The translations under genes and the position numbers were made by a program. DNA of 64,000 nucleotides from Capra hircus (taxonomy: Eukaryota; Chordata; Mammalia; Artiodactyla; Bovidae), in the NCBI RefSeq assembly GCF_001704415.2, contig NC_030816.1, positions 78,757,713-78,821,712 of the forward strand, in the 5' to 3' direction. The notes below the pieces were generated by a model, which searched no databases, was not told where the DNA came from, and was given only the letters and a program-made list of their open reading frames with translations. This document shows, in pieces, positions 50,511 through 62,855 of this stretch; positions within the stretch are counted from its first letter, which is position 1; every line of letters starts with the position of its first letter.

Positions 50511-50574
50511 TAAGAAATAGGATTCTAGGTCATTTTTTCCCCAACAAATGTGAGATTTCCTATGTTCAAATGGA

Positions 50575-50829
50575 ATATATATATATACATATACATACAC
50601 ATATATGTATGTGTATGTGTGTGCACGCTCAATCATGTCCGACTCTTTGGGACACCATGGGCTGTATCCCACCAGGCTCCTTTGTCCATGGAATTCTCCA
50701 GGCAAGAATACTGGAATGAATTGCCATTCCCTTCTCCAGGGGATCTTCCTGACCCAGGGTTCCCAGGTCTCCTTCATTGGAGGCAGATTCTTTACCATCT
50801 GAGCCACCAGGAAAGGCTATATATATATA
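50575..50829 (-). repeat. Bov-tA SINE inserted in a TA/CA/GT microsatellite
   Basis: Dinucleotide run 50575-50617 (TA, then CA/GT), antisense Bov-tA at about 50618-50816 (cacgctcaatcatgtccgactc to ccatctgagccaccaggaaagg), then TA repeats again at 50818-50829. The SINE appears to sit within one dinucleotide array. Confidence 0.85.
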
Positions 50830-51539
50830 AATCTTGGGATGAGGGTGGGCCTATGGATCTATGGATTTGGATCAATTCCTGGATTCCTTTCGGCCCTTTC
50901 TGATTGGGGAGGGGTAGGTCCCAAAGTTTATCTTGGCCTCACTTTACCTTGTAGATACTGGCAATGTGCCCCATAAGGAATGGATGTAATAAACTATGAA
51001 AGGCTTAAAAAAGAAAAGTCATTGGTAAATGAGATGAAAAGATTGAAAACTATCAAGGCTTTATTATTTAAACATTACTATAAGCAGTGTGACTCTGTTC
51101 TAAGATAAACATACAAAGGTGAATGGTGTTAAATAACACAGTTTTTGTGTAATAGGATTTCAGTTGTATTAAATTTTTTATAGCATGATTTCCAAAAGTT
51201 TGGGGAAATCTGATAGTTTTGAATAATGGTTCTAAAAAGAAACACCATGAAGTCTCAAAGTTAGATGTCTTGACCAGACATCTAAATTTCCGAGTTTCTT
51301 TGCCAGATTCTTTGAAACTGTTTTCAAAACTTTACATGCTGAAATTTAAATTTGATTCTATTCAGAGCCCTCATCTGTGGATTTGAAGGAGGCTCTCTAA
51401 AATTTTTAGAAGTCAAGTGTAGATTTCTTTGGAAGTTCATTTTCCCTCATTGTCCTCCTCCTTCATTATAAATAAGCCCAGTCTGTCTCACTTGTTTAAA
51501 GTTTCCGGAATATTAGTGGTGTGGCCCCCTTTTATGGCA

Positions 51540-51730
51540 TGTTGCCTCTCGTTCAACATCTGCACTGTCCAGCAAGGGAGTGCTTAGTCATATGTGGCTA
51601 TTTAAATTACTAAAAATTTTTAAATTCTGGCCAGTCACACCACCTACACTTAAAAATGTCCAGTAACCACATGTGGTTGTGGCTCCCAATTGGACAGCCA
51701 GAAAGTTCTGTTTTGTAGCACTATTCTAAA
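51540..51730. repeat. hAT-like MER DNA element remnant
   Basis: 'ctgcactgtccagcaaggg' at one end and 'ggctcccaattggacagcc' at the other, with 'cacatgtggttgtggct' inside, resemble a common short MER element with related ends. Family uncertain. Confidence 0.45.
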
Positions 51731-52030
51731 AAAATGGTGATTGCTGATCATAGTGGACCCAAAAAGTTGGCTCTTTACCTGAGCAGTTTTTTTATTCAAA
51801 ATATTCTTCTCTCTACTGTATTATTTAAAAAAAAAAAAGAATAACACCTATTACCTTTGGTTATTTTCCATTAAAGAGTTATATGCTTGAACAATTTTAA
51901 GGTTTTATTTCCTTGGAGTTTTAAAAGAATATTTTTAGACATCTTTCAAATGCTATTTCTGATAACAGACAACAATGTGGCATTAAATTAAATATATTCA
52001 GTATTCGTTTAGAGTTTTCATACTGCAACT

Positions 52031-52246
52031 AGGGCTTTCCAGGTGGTGCTAGTGGTAGAGAATCTGTCTGCCAGTGTAGGAGGTGCCACAGACGTGAGTT
52101 CGATTCCTGGGTCTGGAATAGCCTCTGGAGAAGGAAATGGCAACCCACTCTAGTATTCTTGTCTGGGGACTCCCGTGGACTGAGGAGCCTGGCAGGCTGC
52201 AGTCCATGGCGTCGCAAAGATTTGGACACAACTGAGCATGCACACA
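52031..52246 (+). repeat. Bov-tA SINE
   Basis: agggctttccaggtggtgctagtgg head, full body, end acacaactgagcatgcacaca. Confidence 0.9.
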
Positions 52247-52751
52247 TGTCCCCTTTACTTTATTATTATGGCGGACACATCAACAGATATGCTGTGATTT
52301 TGAATAAACCAGCCAAAATAACAAGGGCTAAAAAGCTTCTCACTGACTGCTTCTGGCAAATTTACAGTGAATAGAAGTAGTCAGTTATACAAACATTCCA
52401 GATTGATCTGCTAAGAATCAACCCATCAATCATCCCAGAAATTTCCACGAGTGCTTATAAGGCTCTTCCCTTTTTTAAAAAAGTTCTGGAGCCCCCAAAA
52501 TGATATTTGCTGACTTGTTTCTACAAAAACAAATTGGATTTATAGATATGTAAATAAATGCCGAGTTCATGTTCATAGTATGAAATCGATTATTACTGTC
52601 ATTGCCCCATTCTGTCTAATGTATAATTCCTGATATGAAGCCATATTCTCTAGAATATGGAGAGATAGCAACTGTAAGTAGTAAATGTAGTTGTAGGACT
52701 TATTCTGAGAGATTGGAAATCAGATAAGAATTGAAGAGAAAGTAAATAATC

Positions 52752-52967
52752 CCCTGTTGTTTAGTCGATAAGTCATGTCTGACTTCTCTGTGACCCCATG
52801 GACTGTAGCCCGCCAGGCTTCTCTGTCCAGGGGATTTTCCAGGCAAAAATACTGAAATGGGTTTGCCGTTTCCTTCTCCAGGGGATCTTCCCCAACCCAG
52901 GGATGGAACCCTTGTCTCCTGCATTGGCAGGCAGATTCTTTACTGTCTGAGCCACCAGCGAAGCCCC
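52752..52967 (-). repeat. Bov-tA SINE
   Basis: Antisense: cctgttgtttagtcgataagtcatgtctg start, end ttactgtctgagccaccagcgaagcccc. Confidence 0.9.
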
Positions 52968-53099
52968 TTAATGCTTTTGAAAACAGCTTGAATGAAGATC
53001 ATTGGCTGTATTTTTAAAACATGGCAAAATTTAGAAGGTTATGACTTTTACCCATGATAGCGGACAGAGGTGGCAGTTTTTAAAAAAAAATACATGTAT

Positions 53100-53293
53100 A
53101 GCTGACCCTTGAACAAAAAAAAAGGGGTTTCCATACAGTCAAAGGTTTGTGTGTAACCTGTAATAGGCTCCCCATGTTTGCAGTTCCACATTGGTGGATT
53201 CAACCAACCTCAGATCACATAGTACTGTAGTTATCTATTATTGCAAGAAATCTGTGTATAAATAGACCCGCGCCGTTCAAGGGTCAACTCTAG
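53100..53293. mobile_element. Short DNA transposon with TTGACCCTTGAAC-type inverted ends
   Basis: The left end gctgacccttgaac and right end gttcaagggtcaac are inverted copies, with typical internal phrases 'ttggtggattcaaccaacctcagatc' and 'atagacccgcgcc'. A non-autonomous Tigger/MER-like element of about 190 bp. A relative lies at the window's right edge. Confidence 0.72.
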
Positions 53294-53552
53294 TTGCTTC
53301 CATATAAAAAATTTGTATATAATTCTCATAGTGTTTATACTTTCTACATCTCCACAGAAGTGCAGTAAACTAGAGTTCAAAGAGAATCAAGAAGGGCAAG
53401 TTATTTCATCTCTCAATCTAAGTTCTTTTATGTAAAGCAGCCAATTAGTTGAATGCCAATTGAATCTGCTGCGGGTGTTTGCTTTGAGGTCTTAAAACGT
53501 AATGCTTGGTACTAATACAGGCTACAATATGGTTGAATCTAAAAAATACCCC

Positions 53553-53769
53553 ATGAGTGCTCAATTGCTCAGTTGTGTCTGACTCTCTGTGACCCCACGG
53601 ACTGTAGCCCACCGGGCTCCTCTCCATGGGATTTTCCCAGGGAAGAATACTGGAGTGGGTTGCCATTTCCTCCTCCAGGGGATCTTCCCAGCCCAGGGAT
53701 ATTACTGTGTCTCTTGCGTTTCCTGCATTGGCAGGCGATTCTTTACCACCGAGCCAGCTGGGAAACCCC
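53553..53769 (-). repeat. Bov-tA SINE
   Basis: Antisense: tgctcaattgctcagttgtgtctgactc start, end cgattctttaccaccgagccagctgggaaacccc. Confidence 0.9.
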
Positions 53770-53774
53770 TTGGA

Positions 53775-54075
53775 AAATACTATGCTTAAGTAAAAGAAGT
53801 CAGATGCAAAAGACCACACAGTGTATTATTTATTCATGTGAAGTGGCCAGAGCAGGCTAATCAGTAGAAACAGAAAGTGAATTAGTAGTTGCTGGTGGCT
53901 GAGGGGGAACGGAGGGCGACTACAGGTGGGTTCCAGTTTATTTTTGGAATGATGAAAATGTTCTAAAATTAGATAATGGTGATGGTTGCACAACTTTGTA
54001 AATATGCTTCAGAGTACTGAATTGCCCACTTAAAAGGGTGAGTTTTATAGTCTGTGAATTATACCTCAGTAAGAA
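53775..54075 (+). repeat. L1 LINE 3' end (old L1M type), sense
   Basis: 'gatggttgcacaactttgtaaatatgcttcagagtactgaattgcccacttaaaagggtgagttttatagtctgtgaattatacctcagtaag' is the classic end of old mammalian L1 copies. Confidence 0.85.
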
Positions 54076-55902
54076 AACAAAAATCTGAAATGCATGTAAA
54101 GCATTATTAGCAGGACCTGAAACAGTAAACTCTCTAAAGAGTACCTGCTACTGTTACTAGGAACCATTTGTGAATTTGAAGAAAATGCAGGAAATCTAGC
54201 AGGTATAACACTTAGCATTTTATTTTACTCCTGAAACATTTATAGGTGACTTAACCATTCAATGGTGTATTTTAATTTTTTTGGTCAGCAGTAATAGTAT
54301 GTATAATGTGAAGGAGGTTTTTGCTAACACTAGATTCCAAATTCAGATGTTGTAACAACAGGAAAAAATTCCACATTTTAGTCAGTATTATTATTTCAAC
54401 AGTATTCTTAGTATAAAAATAAATGTCATTAAAATGGTAAAATTTAATATTCTGTGTATTTTACCACAATTTAAAAGATGATAAATAAATACCAAGCCTA
54501 ATAATGATTTTTTATCCATAGTCTCCACTTGCCATGTTTATAGACCTATTCTTTTTATTAATTCAAAAAAAGATAATCATAGAGATAAAAATCTTTAATG
54601 ATGACAGATGGTATGTATCCTCAGTTTTGAAACTGTAAAACCAAAATCATTAACAGCTAACATCTCATGATCATGTGTGCCAGGTACTGAATAGGGTACA
54701 CAGGAAGTAAACTCCTTACCTTAAATTCATCTCAAAATGTTAGTATGATTAAAAAAAATAGAGTCAGTGCTTTTGGTTTTGGGTGGGGTGAGGAGGGCGC
54801 GCATAATGCCTTAACTTCTCATATTAGTTGTAGTATCAGCGTCAGTAACTTTTACAAGTAGAAAACTCTGACTTTCAGAGGAGAGGTATAAAACTTCATG
54901 TAATGCCAGAAATGGGGAAAAATCATTTTTGTTTTACAACTCACCTAAGAGGGAACTGAGGACAAAGACAGTTGACTGAGTGAAGCTGTAGTGCCTACAA
55001 ATAGTGCTTGAAATAGTTACTCCGATATTTGTGTGATGATTTGCAGGTATGCCTTCAGGTATAATTTTATCATAAATAAAAACATGAAGTTGTGGTAGCT
55101 ATTATCCTTTCGATTATATGACTAGTATTTTGTTTGAGTGGAAGTTGAGCAAGTTGGGATGGAGATAGTGAGAAATTCTTTCCGGGTTACTGCATTGAAG
55201 GGACTTGGAAAGTTATTAGGGGACGGAAGGGTGTGGAACTCTCCAGAGCAGCTGTAGTAGGTGCTTCACTATTTGGTGAAGGTGTTTGACGTGCTGCAGC
55301 TTCAGAAAAGGGAAGCGGTGGAGGCTGAAGTCACGGTAGTCAACTGTTCAGAGGTTGATAAGATGTAGGATCCCCCCATGAGTCAGGTGACTTATGGTTG
55401 GGTTGCTTAAGTGAGACTAGGTTACATAGAATCGTTAGCTTTAGGAGCTGAGAGGTTCATATTTCATCACTTAGGTTGTGGGGAACCACTTAGCATAGGT
55501 TCTCAAACTGAAAAATGTTTTGATGAAGTGTTTCAGGAGAGGTTGATTTCGGTAGTTGCGTAGCGAAGGTGAATGGTAGTGGACAGACCTGAAAGAGTCA
55601 CTCTGCAGCGCCTCGTCTGGGTGGTGGTCACTTCTTTGTGACACAGAAGTCTGGTCCCAGCAGAATTTTAAGTGGGTTGTCACCTTTCTTTTTTTCATTT
55701 TTTCCTTTCATGACAATTTGCTATTATTCATTACATTGGTAATTAAAAAATTTACTTTTGTTAAGTGAATGTTTTGAACAGAGCTTTCTTTGTCAAATTT
55801 TCATTGGACAAGGCTAATAAAATGGTAGGGAATTCATACATTTGGACAGGGCTCACTGCTCAATGGAGTCACAGTAAAGAAGGGACCACATGTCACTTTT
55901 TA
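54076..55902. other. Unassigned stretch
   Basis: 1.8 kb. MIR-like words lie near 54650-54700. Positions 55120-55700 have L2-like wording but are too diverged to call. No exon supported. Confidence 0.4.
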
Positions 55903-56095
55903 AGGTCAGTGTTTCTCAAAATGTGGACCAAGGGTAACCTGAATTAGAATACCACAAGGCTTATTCAAAATGCAAACTAGCTCCTCCCAAGACCTAGAGG
56001 AGCTAAAAGCTTTGGGAACAGGTAGAGGGAACCTGCCTTTTTAACCAGCAATCCAGGTATACTAAAGGCATAACGAAATTTTGAGAACCACAGAT
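55903..56095 (+). repeat. MER5A-like hAT DNA transposon
   Basis: 'gtcagtgtttctcaaaatgtggaccaagggtaacctgaattagaat' start and 'aacgaaattttgagaaccacag' end, with the expected length and order. Confidence 0.72.
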
Positions 56096-56499
56096 TAAAG
56101 AATTGTTACTTTTTATGGAATTATTCTAGCAGGTAGTCATCTTAGATTTCATTTCCTTCAGATCAGTTTCTGTCTTACTTGAACACTTCTCAGTAGACCA
56201 GGTTATGTGTGGCATGTTACTCTCAGCTGGAAGCTAAAGGAACATTAAATAATCTAATCTGGGGGACACAGTTTTGCAGTTTTTCCTAGAGTATAAGTAA
56301 GTTTTTGTTGCGTAGTAAAGCTAACAGTTCCCCCTTGGAAGGAGTGACTGCTAGCGACGTAAGCAGCCTGTCTGGTGTTGCTGGTGTCTGGTTTGTCAAA
56401 GCTCGTTAAATCAAATTTCCTGTTCTATAATAATGTCAGTGTTACCAGTGTTTGGAGTTGAATGATTCCTATTCTACCTGTTAGACTGTTTATTTCAAA

Positions 56500-56675
56500 A
56501 GTGAAAAAGCAAAAGTGTTAGTGTCTTAGTTGGGTCCAACTCTTTGTGATCCCATGGACTGTAGCCCACCAGGGTCCTCTGTCCATGAGATTCTCCTGGC
56601 AAAAATACTAGAGTGGGTACTATTCCCTTCTCCAGGGTATCTTCCCTACCCAGAGATCGAACCCATTCTCTGTAA
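56500..56675 (-). repeat. Bov-tA SINE, head truncated
   Basis: gtgaaaaagcaaaagtgttagtgtcttagttggg start, body, stops at cagagatcgaacccattctctg. Confidence 0.87.
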
Positions 56676-56728
56676 TTATTAGGTTCCAACTTAGAGTGTG
56701 TTATAGTAACCACTGAATATGTATTCTT

Positions 56729-57803
56729 CAGTTCAGTTGCTCAGTTGTGTCCAACTCTTTGCGACCCCATGAATCGCAGCACGCCAGGCCTCTCTGTCCA
56801 TCACCAAGTCCTGGAGTTCACCCAAACTCATGTGCATCGAGTCGGTGATGCCATCCAGCCATCTCATCCTCTGTCGTCCCCTTCTCCTCCTGCCCCCAAT
56901 CCCTCCCAGCATCAGAGTCTTTTCCAATGAGTCAACTCTTCGCATGAGGTGGCCAAAGTATTGGAGTTTCAGCTTTAGCATTAGTCCTTCCAATGAACAT
57001 CCAAGACTGGTCTCCTTTAGGATGGACTGGTTGGATCTCCTTGCAGTCCAAGGGACTCTCAAGAGTCTTCTCCAGCACCATAGTTCAAAAGCATCAATTC
57101 TTTGGCACTAAGCTTTCTTCACAGTCCAACTCTCACATCCATACGTGACCACTGGAAAAACCATAGCCTTGACTAGACAGACCTTTGTTGGCAAAGTAAT
57201 ATCTCTGCTTTTTAATATACTGTCTAGGTTGGTCATAACTTTCCTTCCAAGGAGTAAGTGTCTTTTAATTTCATGGCTGCAATCACCATCTGCAGTGATT
57301 TTGGAGCCCCCAAAAATAAAGTCTGACACTGTTTCCACTGTTTCCCCATCTATTTCCCATGAAGTGATGGGACCAGATGCCATGATCTTCGTTTTCTGAA
57401 TGTTGAGCTTTAAGCCAAGTTTTTCAGTCTCCTCTTTCACTTTCATCAAGAGGCTTTTTAGTTCCTCTTCACTTTCTGCCATCAGGGTGGTGTCATCTGC
57501 ATATCTGAGGTTATTGATATTTCTCCCGATAACCTTGATTCCAGCTTGTGCTTCCTCCAGCCCAGCATTTCTCATGATGTACTTTGCAGAGAAGTTAAAT
57601 AAGCAGGGTGACAGTATACAGCCTTGACATACTCCTTGTCCTATTTGGAACCAGTCTGTTGTTCCATGTCCAGTTCTAATTGTTGCTTCCTGACCTGCAT
57701 ATAGGTTTCTCAAGAGGCAGGTCAGGTAGTCTGGTATTCCTCTCTCTTTCAGAATTTTCCACAGTTTATTGTGAGCCACACAGTCAAAGGCTCTGGCATA
57801 GTC
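56729..57803 (-). mobile_element. BovB LINE insertion, 1.07 kb, with perfect 13-bp target-site duplication and partial reverse transcriptase
   Basis: 5'-truncated RTE-type LINE. Perfect repeats aatatgtattctt flank it at 56716-56728 and 57804-57816. On the minus strand 57108-57779 is a 223-codon open frame covering the RT palm and thumb region: QGCILSPCLF, the catalytic-type NNLRYADDTTLMAES (YADD box) and KTKIMASGPITSWEIDGETV. The frame then breaks by 57107, and the first ORF, endonuclease and N-terminal RT are missing, so it cannot move on its own. The best preserved BovB copy in the window. Confidence 0.95.
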
Positions 57804-57816
57804 AATATGTATTCTT

Positions 57817-58800
57817 AAATTCTAGTAATTTAAATTGCCAGAGTTGGGAAGAAAAAAAAAGGTTAAAGCAGGAATTCCAAAACATTGCCTCAGAAGTTAC
57901 AGGAGTAACTGAAATTAGCTTGCTGTTTGCTGGTAAAAATGTCAACAGTTGACCTTTTTTATTGCACCTGGCTCCTCTTTACCCTTATTGAGCTCTGTTT
58001 ACTATAAGTATGAATAAATCTAAACTATTATCATGTTATTACTTACTTGACTGGAAAGCAAATTAAACGCTACTTAAGAAATACTACTAAGATAAATGGA
58101 TTTCTTTATGTTCATTTTTAGGTGGGTTTAGGTTTGGAACCAGAAATGTTTGATTGTTCCCCATGAATGTAACACATAGCATGTTATTTTCCATTTTAGT
58201 TTCTGATAACATTGAAACTAAAATATCTCGTTCTAATGTGTCCTAGCTGATAGTCATCCTTATACTGGAACCTCTTATTTATAGTGTGAGAAGGAAGGAA
58301 GCAATTTATTTACTTATATTCTAATTAACCTGCGAAGTCTGAGAGCAGTGTTTTAAGAATATAGGTATATCTTCTTAAATATAGCAATCACATGCTTTGC
58401 ATTTCGGGTGGATCAGTTGTCATCTGAGATGCAAGCGTGCATCCTGTCTTGTTTCCTGAGGGAAGCATCTTCACAAGGCAGATTTGTCCCGGACTGCCCC
58501 CGCCCTCACCCACACACACACCTTTCTTCTCTGTGTCTCCTATAATAATTTTTAATTTGGATTGTTTTCTGCTAGCCTAAAAATATGTTCTTAAAAGTAG
58601 GAAAAGGGGTTTTGTAGTTAAGTGTTTTGGAAGTCTGTCATAATGCCCATTCATTTCATTATACCCCAAACTTTATAGTAGAGACTTACAGTGTTGTAGT
58701 TTGCAGCTTAGTTGTGTATTTAAATGAAGAGTAGGAAGCTAACCAGGTCCATGAAGGTGAGTGTGAGAGCCTCCGCATTAAAGGGCTAATCAGTCAGTTT
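57817..58800. other. Unassigned stretch
   Basis: About 1 kb without exon or nameable repeat. C-rich then CA-rich run at 58494-58522. Confidence 0.4.
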
Positions 58801-58926
58801 CCCTCGAGAAGGGAATGGCAACCCAGTCCAGTAGTCTTGCCTGCAGAGTCCCATGGACAGAGAAGCCTGGCAGGCTACACCCCATGGGATCGCAAATTGT
58901 TGAACACAACTGAGCAACTGACACAG
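58801..58926 (+). repeat. Bov-A monomer (headless Bov-tA)
   Basis: ccctcgagaagggaatggcaacccagtccag through cacaactgagcaactgacac. Confidence 0.85.
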
Positions 58927-59003
58927 ACAGTCAGTCTCAACCAGAAGGAAGGCTTTTGAAATTCCAGTCAGTTGTCAAAAAAAAAAGTGCTCAAGACACA
59001 GCG

Positions 59004-59213
59004 TTGCTGCTGCTAAGTCGCTTCAGTCGTGTCCGACTCTGTGCGACCCCATAGACGGCAGCCCGCCAGGCTCCCCCGTCCCTGGAATTCTCCAGGCAAG
59101 AACACTGGAGTGGGTTGCATGTCCTTCTCCAATGCATGAAAGTGAAAAGAGAAAGTGAAGTCACCTAGTCGTGTCCGACTCTTAGCAACCCCATGGACTG
59201 CAGCCTACACAGG
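59004..59213 (-). repeat. Bov-A2 SINE, second monomer truncated
   Basis: gttgctgctgctaagtcgcttcagtcgtg start, monomer linker aatgcatgaaagtgaaaagagaaagtgaag, stops at ggactgcagcctacac. Followed by (TA)n at 59233-59252. Confidence 0.9.
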
Positions 59214-59256
59214 GTTACTATACAGTAAAAAATATATATATATATATATATCATCT

Positions 59257-60373
59257 CTATAGCAAAAATTAATTTTCAGTTTTTCCAAAGATCTTTTGAC
59301 TTTTAAATCTGCTGTGAGGTTACGTTGTACTATTAGTTATTAAGATAGAGGAACTATTCCCTGCTCAGAAATGAAGATGTCTCCATTTCAATTTGGTACT
59401 TAAGCAAGAGAGCTCCTAGCTGAATATAAAATATTTTAAACTCTTTAAAAGATAAATCTTCATTTCTTCAGGACTGTCTGGTCATTTGACTGTTTATATG
59501 GTGCTGGTATACCCCTTTGGGTCATACCATCGTTTCTAATTTAAAGTTTGTTTTTTTTTTTAATTTGAGAGGACTTACTTTGGAGAGTTATTAACATTCC
59601 TCTCATTTTGTAAGCTTCAGCAGAATTTTGTCATTGCCAGATGAACTGATGTTGAATTTTGACTCTAATAAATACTCATGAGGAGCAGATTTTTTAATCA
59701 TTCGGTGATAAGCTTTGCCAGAAGATGAAGAATGTTACTGCTTTAGTCTCCAGAGATGATAAATCTAAAGTGGGCAAGTGAATTGACTGTCAAAATCAGA
59801 GCCACAAAAACACCTGCACTGTAAACTTACTCTCATGCTGACAGAATTGACTGTTTTTTAAGGTCAGTAAGGAGTCAGTGACAGGTTTGCTTTGGCTTTC
59901 ATTGCGCGCATGATTTTCATACAGCTTCTAAGGGGCATGCACACACATAGACACTTTGAGAATTTACTGTTAAATAGATAGTTAGCCTCAGGTGATGTTG
60001 TAAAATCAGTGAAGTTTGCGTTTTCCTAGCTTTCTTTTTTTTGCTTTCCTCTATCGATTTTTAAATTAATCTAACCCTGAACCTTTCAAGAATTAAAAAA
60101 AAAAAAAAGTTACTCTTCACGCCTCCCCCCCCCCAGTGAATTGTCAGTGTCGCAAGCACATCTTTATACAGAGCAAGTCTCCCTTGACTAAGATGAATGA
60201 CTAATGAATGATCAGCAGCTCACAAGTTCAAACTGCAGTTGCTGGTGATCAACAGACCTGCTTCATTCTCTATCCGTGCACAGACAAGGGAACATAAAGT
60301 ATCCTGTAGCCACAAGTCTACCCAAGTTTTGTTTTCTTCCTCCTGGTTGCTTTCTCCGTTTAATCTCTACCTA
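59257..60373. other. Unassigned stretch with A and C homopolymer runs
   Basis: No exon recognised. An A14 run and a C run of about 10 lie close together at 60096-60135. Confidence 0.4.
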
Positions 60374-60590
60374 TCGTGTGTGTGCGCTCAGTCGTGTCTG
60401 ACTCTTTGCGACCCCATGGACGGTAGCCCACCAGGCTCCTCTATCCATGGGATTTTCCAGGCAAGAATACTGGAGTGGGTTGCATTTCCTCCTCACAGGG
60501 ATCTTGCTGACCCAGGGATCAAACCTGCGTTTCCTGTATCTGCTGCATTGAAGGCAGATTCTCTACGTGTTGAGCCATCAGGGAAGCTCA
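60374..60590 (-). repeat. Bov-tA SINE with near-perfect target-site duplication
   Basis: Antisense: cgtgtgtgtgcgctcagtcgtgtctgactc start, end gtgttgagccatcagggaagctc. Flanked by aatctctacct (60362-60372) and aacctctacct (60591-60601), ten of eleven identical. Confidence 0.92.
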
Positions 60591-61111
60591 AACCTCTACC
60601 TGTACTAGTTAGTAAATTAAAAATTTATATTGTGAAATTTCATACTAGGTAACATCGTTGCTTTTGTTGTTGCTTGGTTTTTTTTTTTTTTCTTCCTACA
60701 ATATTTTCAAAAAGCAAAGGAGGAAATGATCTCTCAGTTATGGCATCTTGGAGGCTTCAAATTTGACCTACATTTAAAAGCAGTGTTTGGTGTTTCTGAA
60801 TTGTGGTCGTTTTCAAAACCATTTTTACTGCCTTCTTAGTCCCCGTAGAGAATTCTGTCCCAGGGGTAGAATTTGTCACGGAATTTATCGCAAGGAATTA
60901 TACAAATTCTTCATGCTGTGTTATTGTGTTGTTTACGGTTCTGAAGTGTTTGCAGCAAAAGCTTCCTCAGGGTGAGGAGTATGGAGCACTGCTCACAACT
61001 AATTCTTGGAGTGTTAACATTTGGAGCAAAGTGTTGAATAAAGCAAACAAACAAGAAAAACTTGTGAGGATAACTGTGGAAATAGGAAATATTTTATAAA
61101 CCATTATAACC

Positions 61112-61305
61112 AGGTGGCTCAGAGGTTAAAGCGTCTGCCTGCAATGCGGGAGACCTGGGTTGGATCCCTGAGTCAGGAAGATCCCCTGGAGAAGGAAATG
61201 GCAACCCATTCCAGTACTCTTGCCTGGACAATCCCATGGACGGAGGAGCCTGGTGGGCTACAGTCCACGGGGTCGCAAAGAGTCGGACATAACACTCCCA
61301 CACTC
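61112..61305 (+). repeat. Bov-tA SINE
   Basis: accaggtggctcagaggttaaagcg head (first bases lost), body, end gtcggacataacactcccacac. Confidence 0.9.
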
Positions 61306-62569
61306 AGTAACTCTCATGTAAAGGTTTATTTCCTTTTAGGAATACTGGTACATTACCCAATTGGGTTATTGGATTTTTTTGGTTTTGGTTTTGTTTTTTA
61401 ATTTGACATTAGTTTACATAGATGAATGAATTTATCAGAATATTCATTTGACAAAAAAGTTATGTATTCTATGTCGTTTATTTTTTTTATTGTTGTGAAG
61501 ATCTCTCACACTCCTGTTTTCATTCCACTCCTCACAGAACTGTGGTTGGGCTTTTGTCATTCAAAATAGTGTTTATTTAATTATTTTTTTCCTGTTTTTT
61601 TGAATACTGCATCTTTATCATGAAAAATTCAACAAGTACTAAAGCATGTGAAATGGAAAATACAAAATTAGTCAGCTAGCCAGTTGTACGTATCTTTCCA
61701 GACACTTCAGGGCAGGAAAGCATATCATTCTCTTTAACACATCCATAATACTCCAGTTTAGCTACCTGTAATTTAATTAACCAGTCTTCTGAGGAACGCT
61801 GCAGCCATCTCCTGTTTTCCTGTTAGTCTCAGCAGAGTTTTAAATGACCTTTCAGTCGTTTACTGAGGAATATTTCAGTTGTTTCCCGTTTCTCTCTTTT
61901 ACACACGGTTTTGGTAGAGTTTTAACTGACTGTATTGCTTTTGGGGACATACTATTTTAGAGTACTGTCAAGACTGGAGTATTTACATAGAATTTTGTGA
62001 CGTAGTGTTTACGATTTTGAAAACCATGAATTCTTTCAGTGAATTAGAGCTACCTTTTAGGACACTGCTTTCTGTAGTGTCGTTTGCTATCCTGAGATGA
62101 GTTAGCATTGTCCTGTAGGCTGAGAGTGGAGACTCTGACAGACTCACGATGGGTTTTCACTTCCCGCTTCGTCTTTCTCTACTAAAAATGACGTGTCTGT
62201 TCAGTCTAATTTCAGGCGTCCATTCAGTATTTGATTCCAGGGCATAGTTTCTGGGTACGATTGGTTGAATAGGAGGAGGATTACATGGTAGGAATTGCTT
62301 GAACAACTGTGTATATGGACAGATGTTGGTCCACAAGCATAATTTCCCCACTCTAATCCCCCCAAAAAGAGAGGCTGCAGAAGCAGCCTTTTCAAGTGGC
62401 TGCAGGTACTGCTGTATGTGGTGGGGGTGTGGAGTTCTACAAAAGTCTTAGATAGCTTTTGAGGGTAAACTTCATAGTTAAAGACCAAATTATTTAAAAT
62501 ATGTCTTTATAATTGTAACTAGCAATGCTGTTTTCCTACTAACTGCTAGTTCCTTAAAGCAAGAATAGT
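61306..62569. other. Unassigned stretch
   Basis: 1.26 kb. 61480-61930 has the flavour of an old LINE (cattccactcctcac...tttcagttgtttcccg) but I cannot name it with confidence. No exon supported. Confidence 0.4.
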
Positions 62570-62779
62570 GCCGTGAGTGTGTTAGTCCCTCAGTTGTGTC
62601 AGACTGTAACCCCATGGACTATAGCCCACCAAGCCCCTCTGCCCATGGAATTCTCCAGGAAAGAATACTGGAGTGGGTTGTTGTTCCTTTCTCCAGTGGA
62701 TCTTCCCGACCCAGGGATCAAACCAGGGTCTCCTGCATTGCAGGCAGAGTCTTGACCATCTGAGCCACCAGGAAGCCCA
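62570..62779 (-). repeat. Bov-tA SINE
   Basis: Antisense: gccgtgagtgtgttagtccctcagttgtgtc start, end gaccatctgagccaccaggaagccc. Flanks aatagtgcc and aatagcgcc suggest a short decayed target-site duplication. Confidence 0.9.
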
Positions 62780-62855
62780 AATAGCGCCATATTCACCTTG
62801 TTATTCTTGATTGTGCCTTACATGGGGTACAACAAATACTGCTGATCAGTTAATA

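Noticed and set aside
57108..57779. A reverse-transcriptase gene
   Set aside because: It is the coding remnant of a 5'-truncated BovB LINE bounded by a target-site duplication, not a host gene.
744..61305. tRNA genes from A-box/B-box-like sequences in Bov-tA and CHR copies
   Set aside because: The tRNA-like heads are diverged parts of SINEs and cannot fold into a complete cloverleaf with normal anticodon arm.
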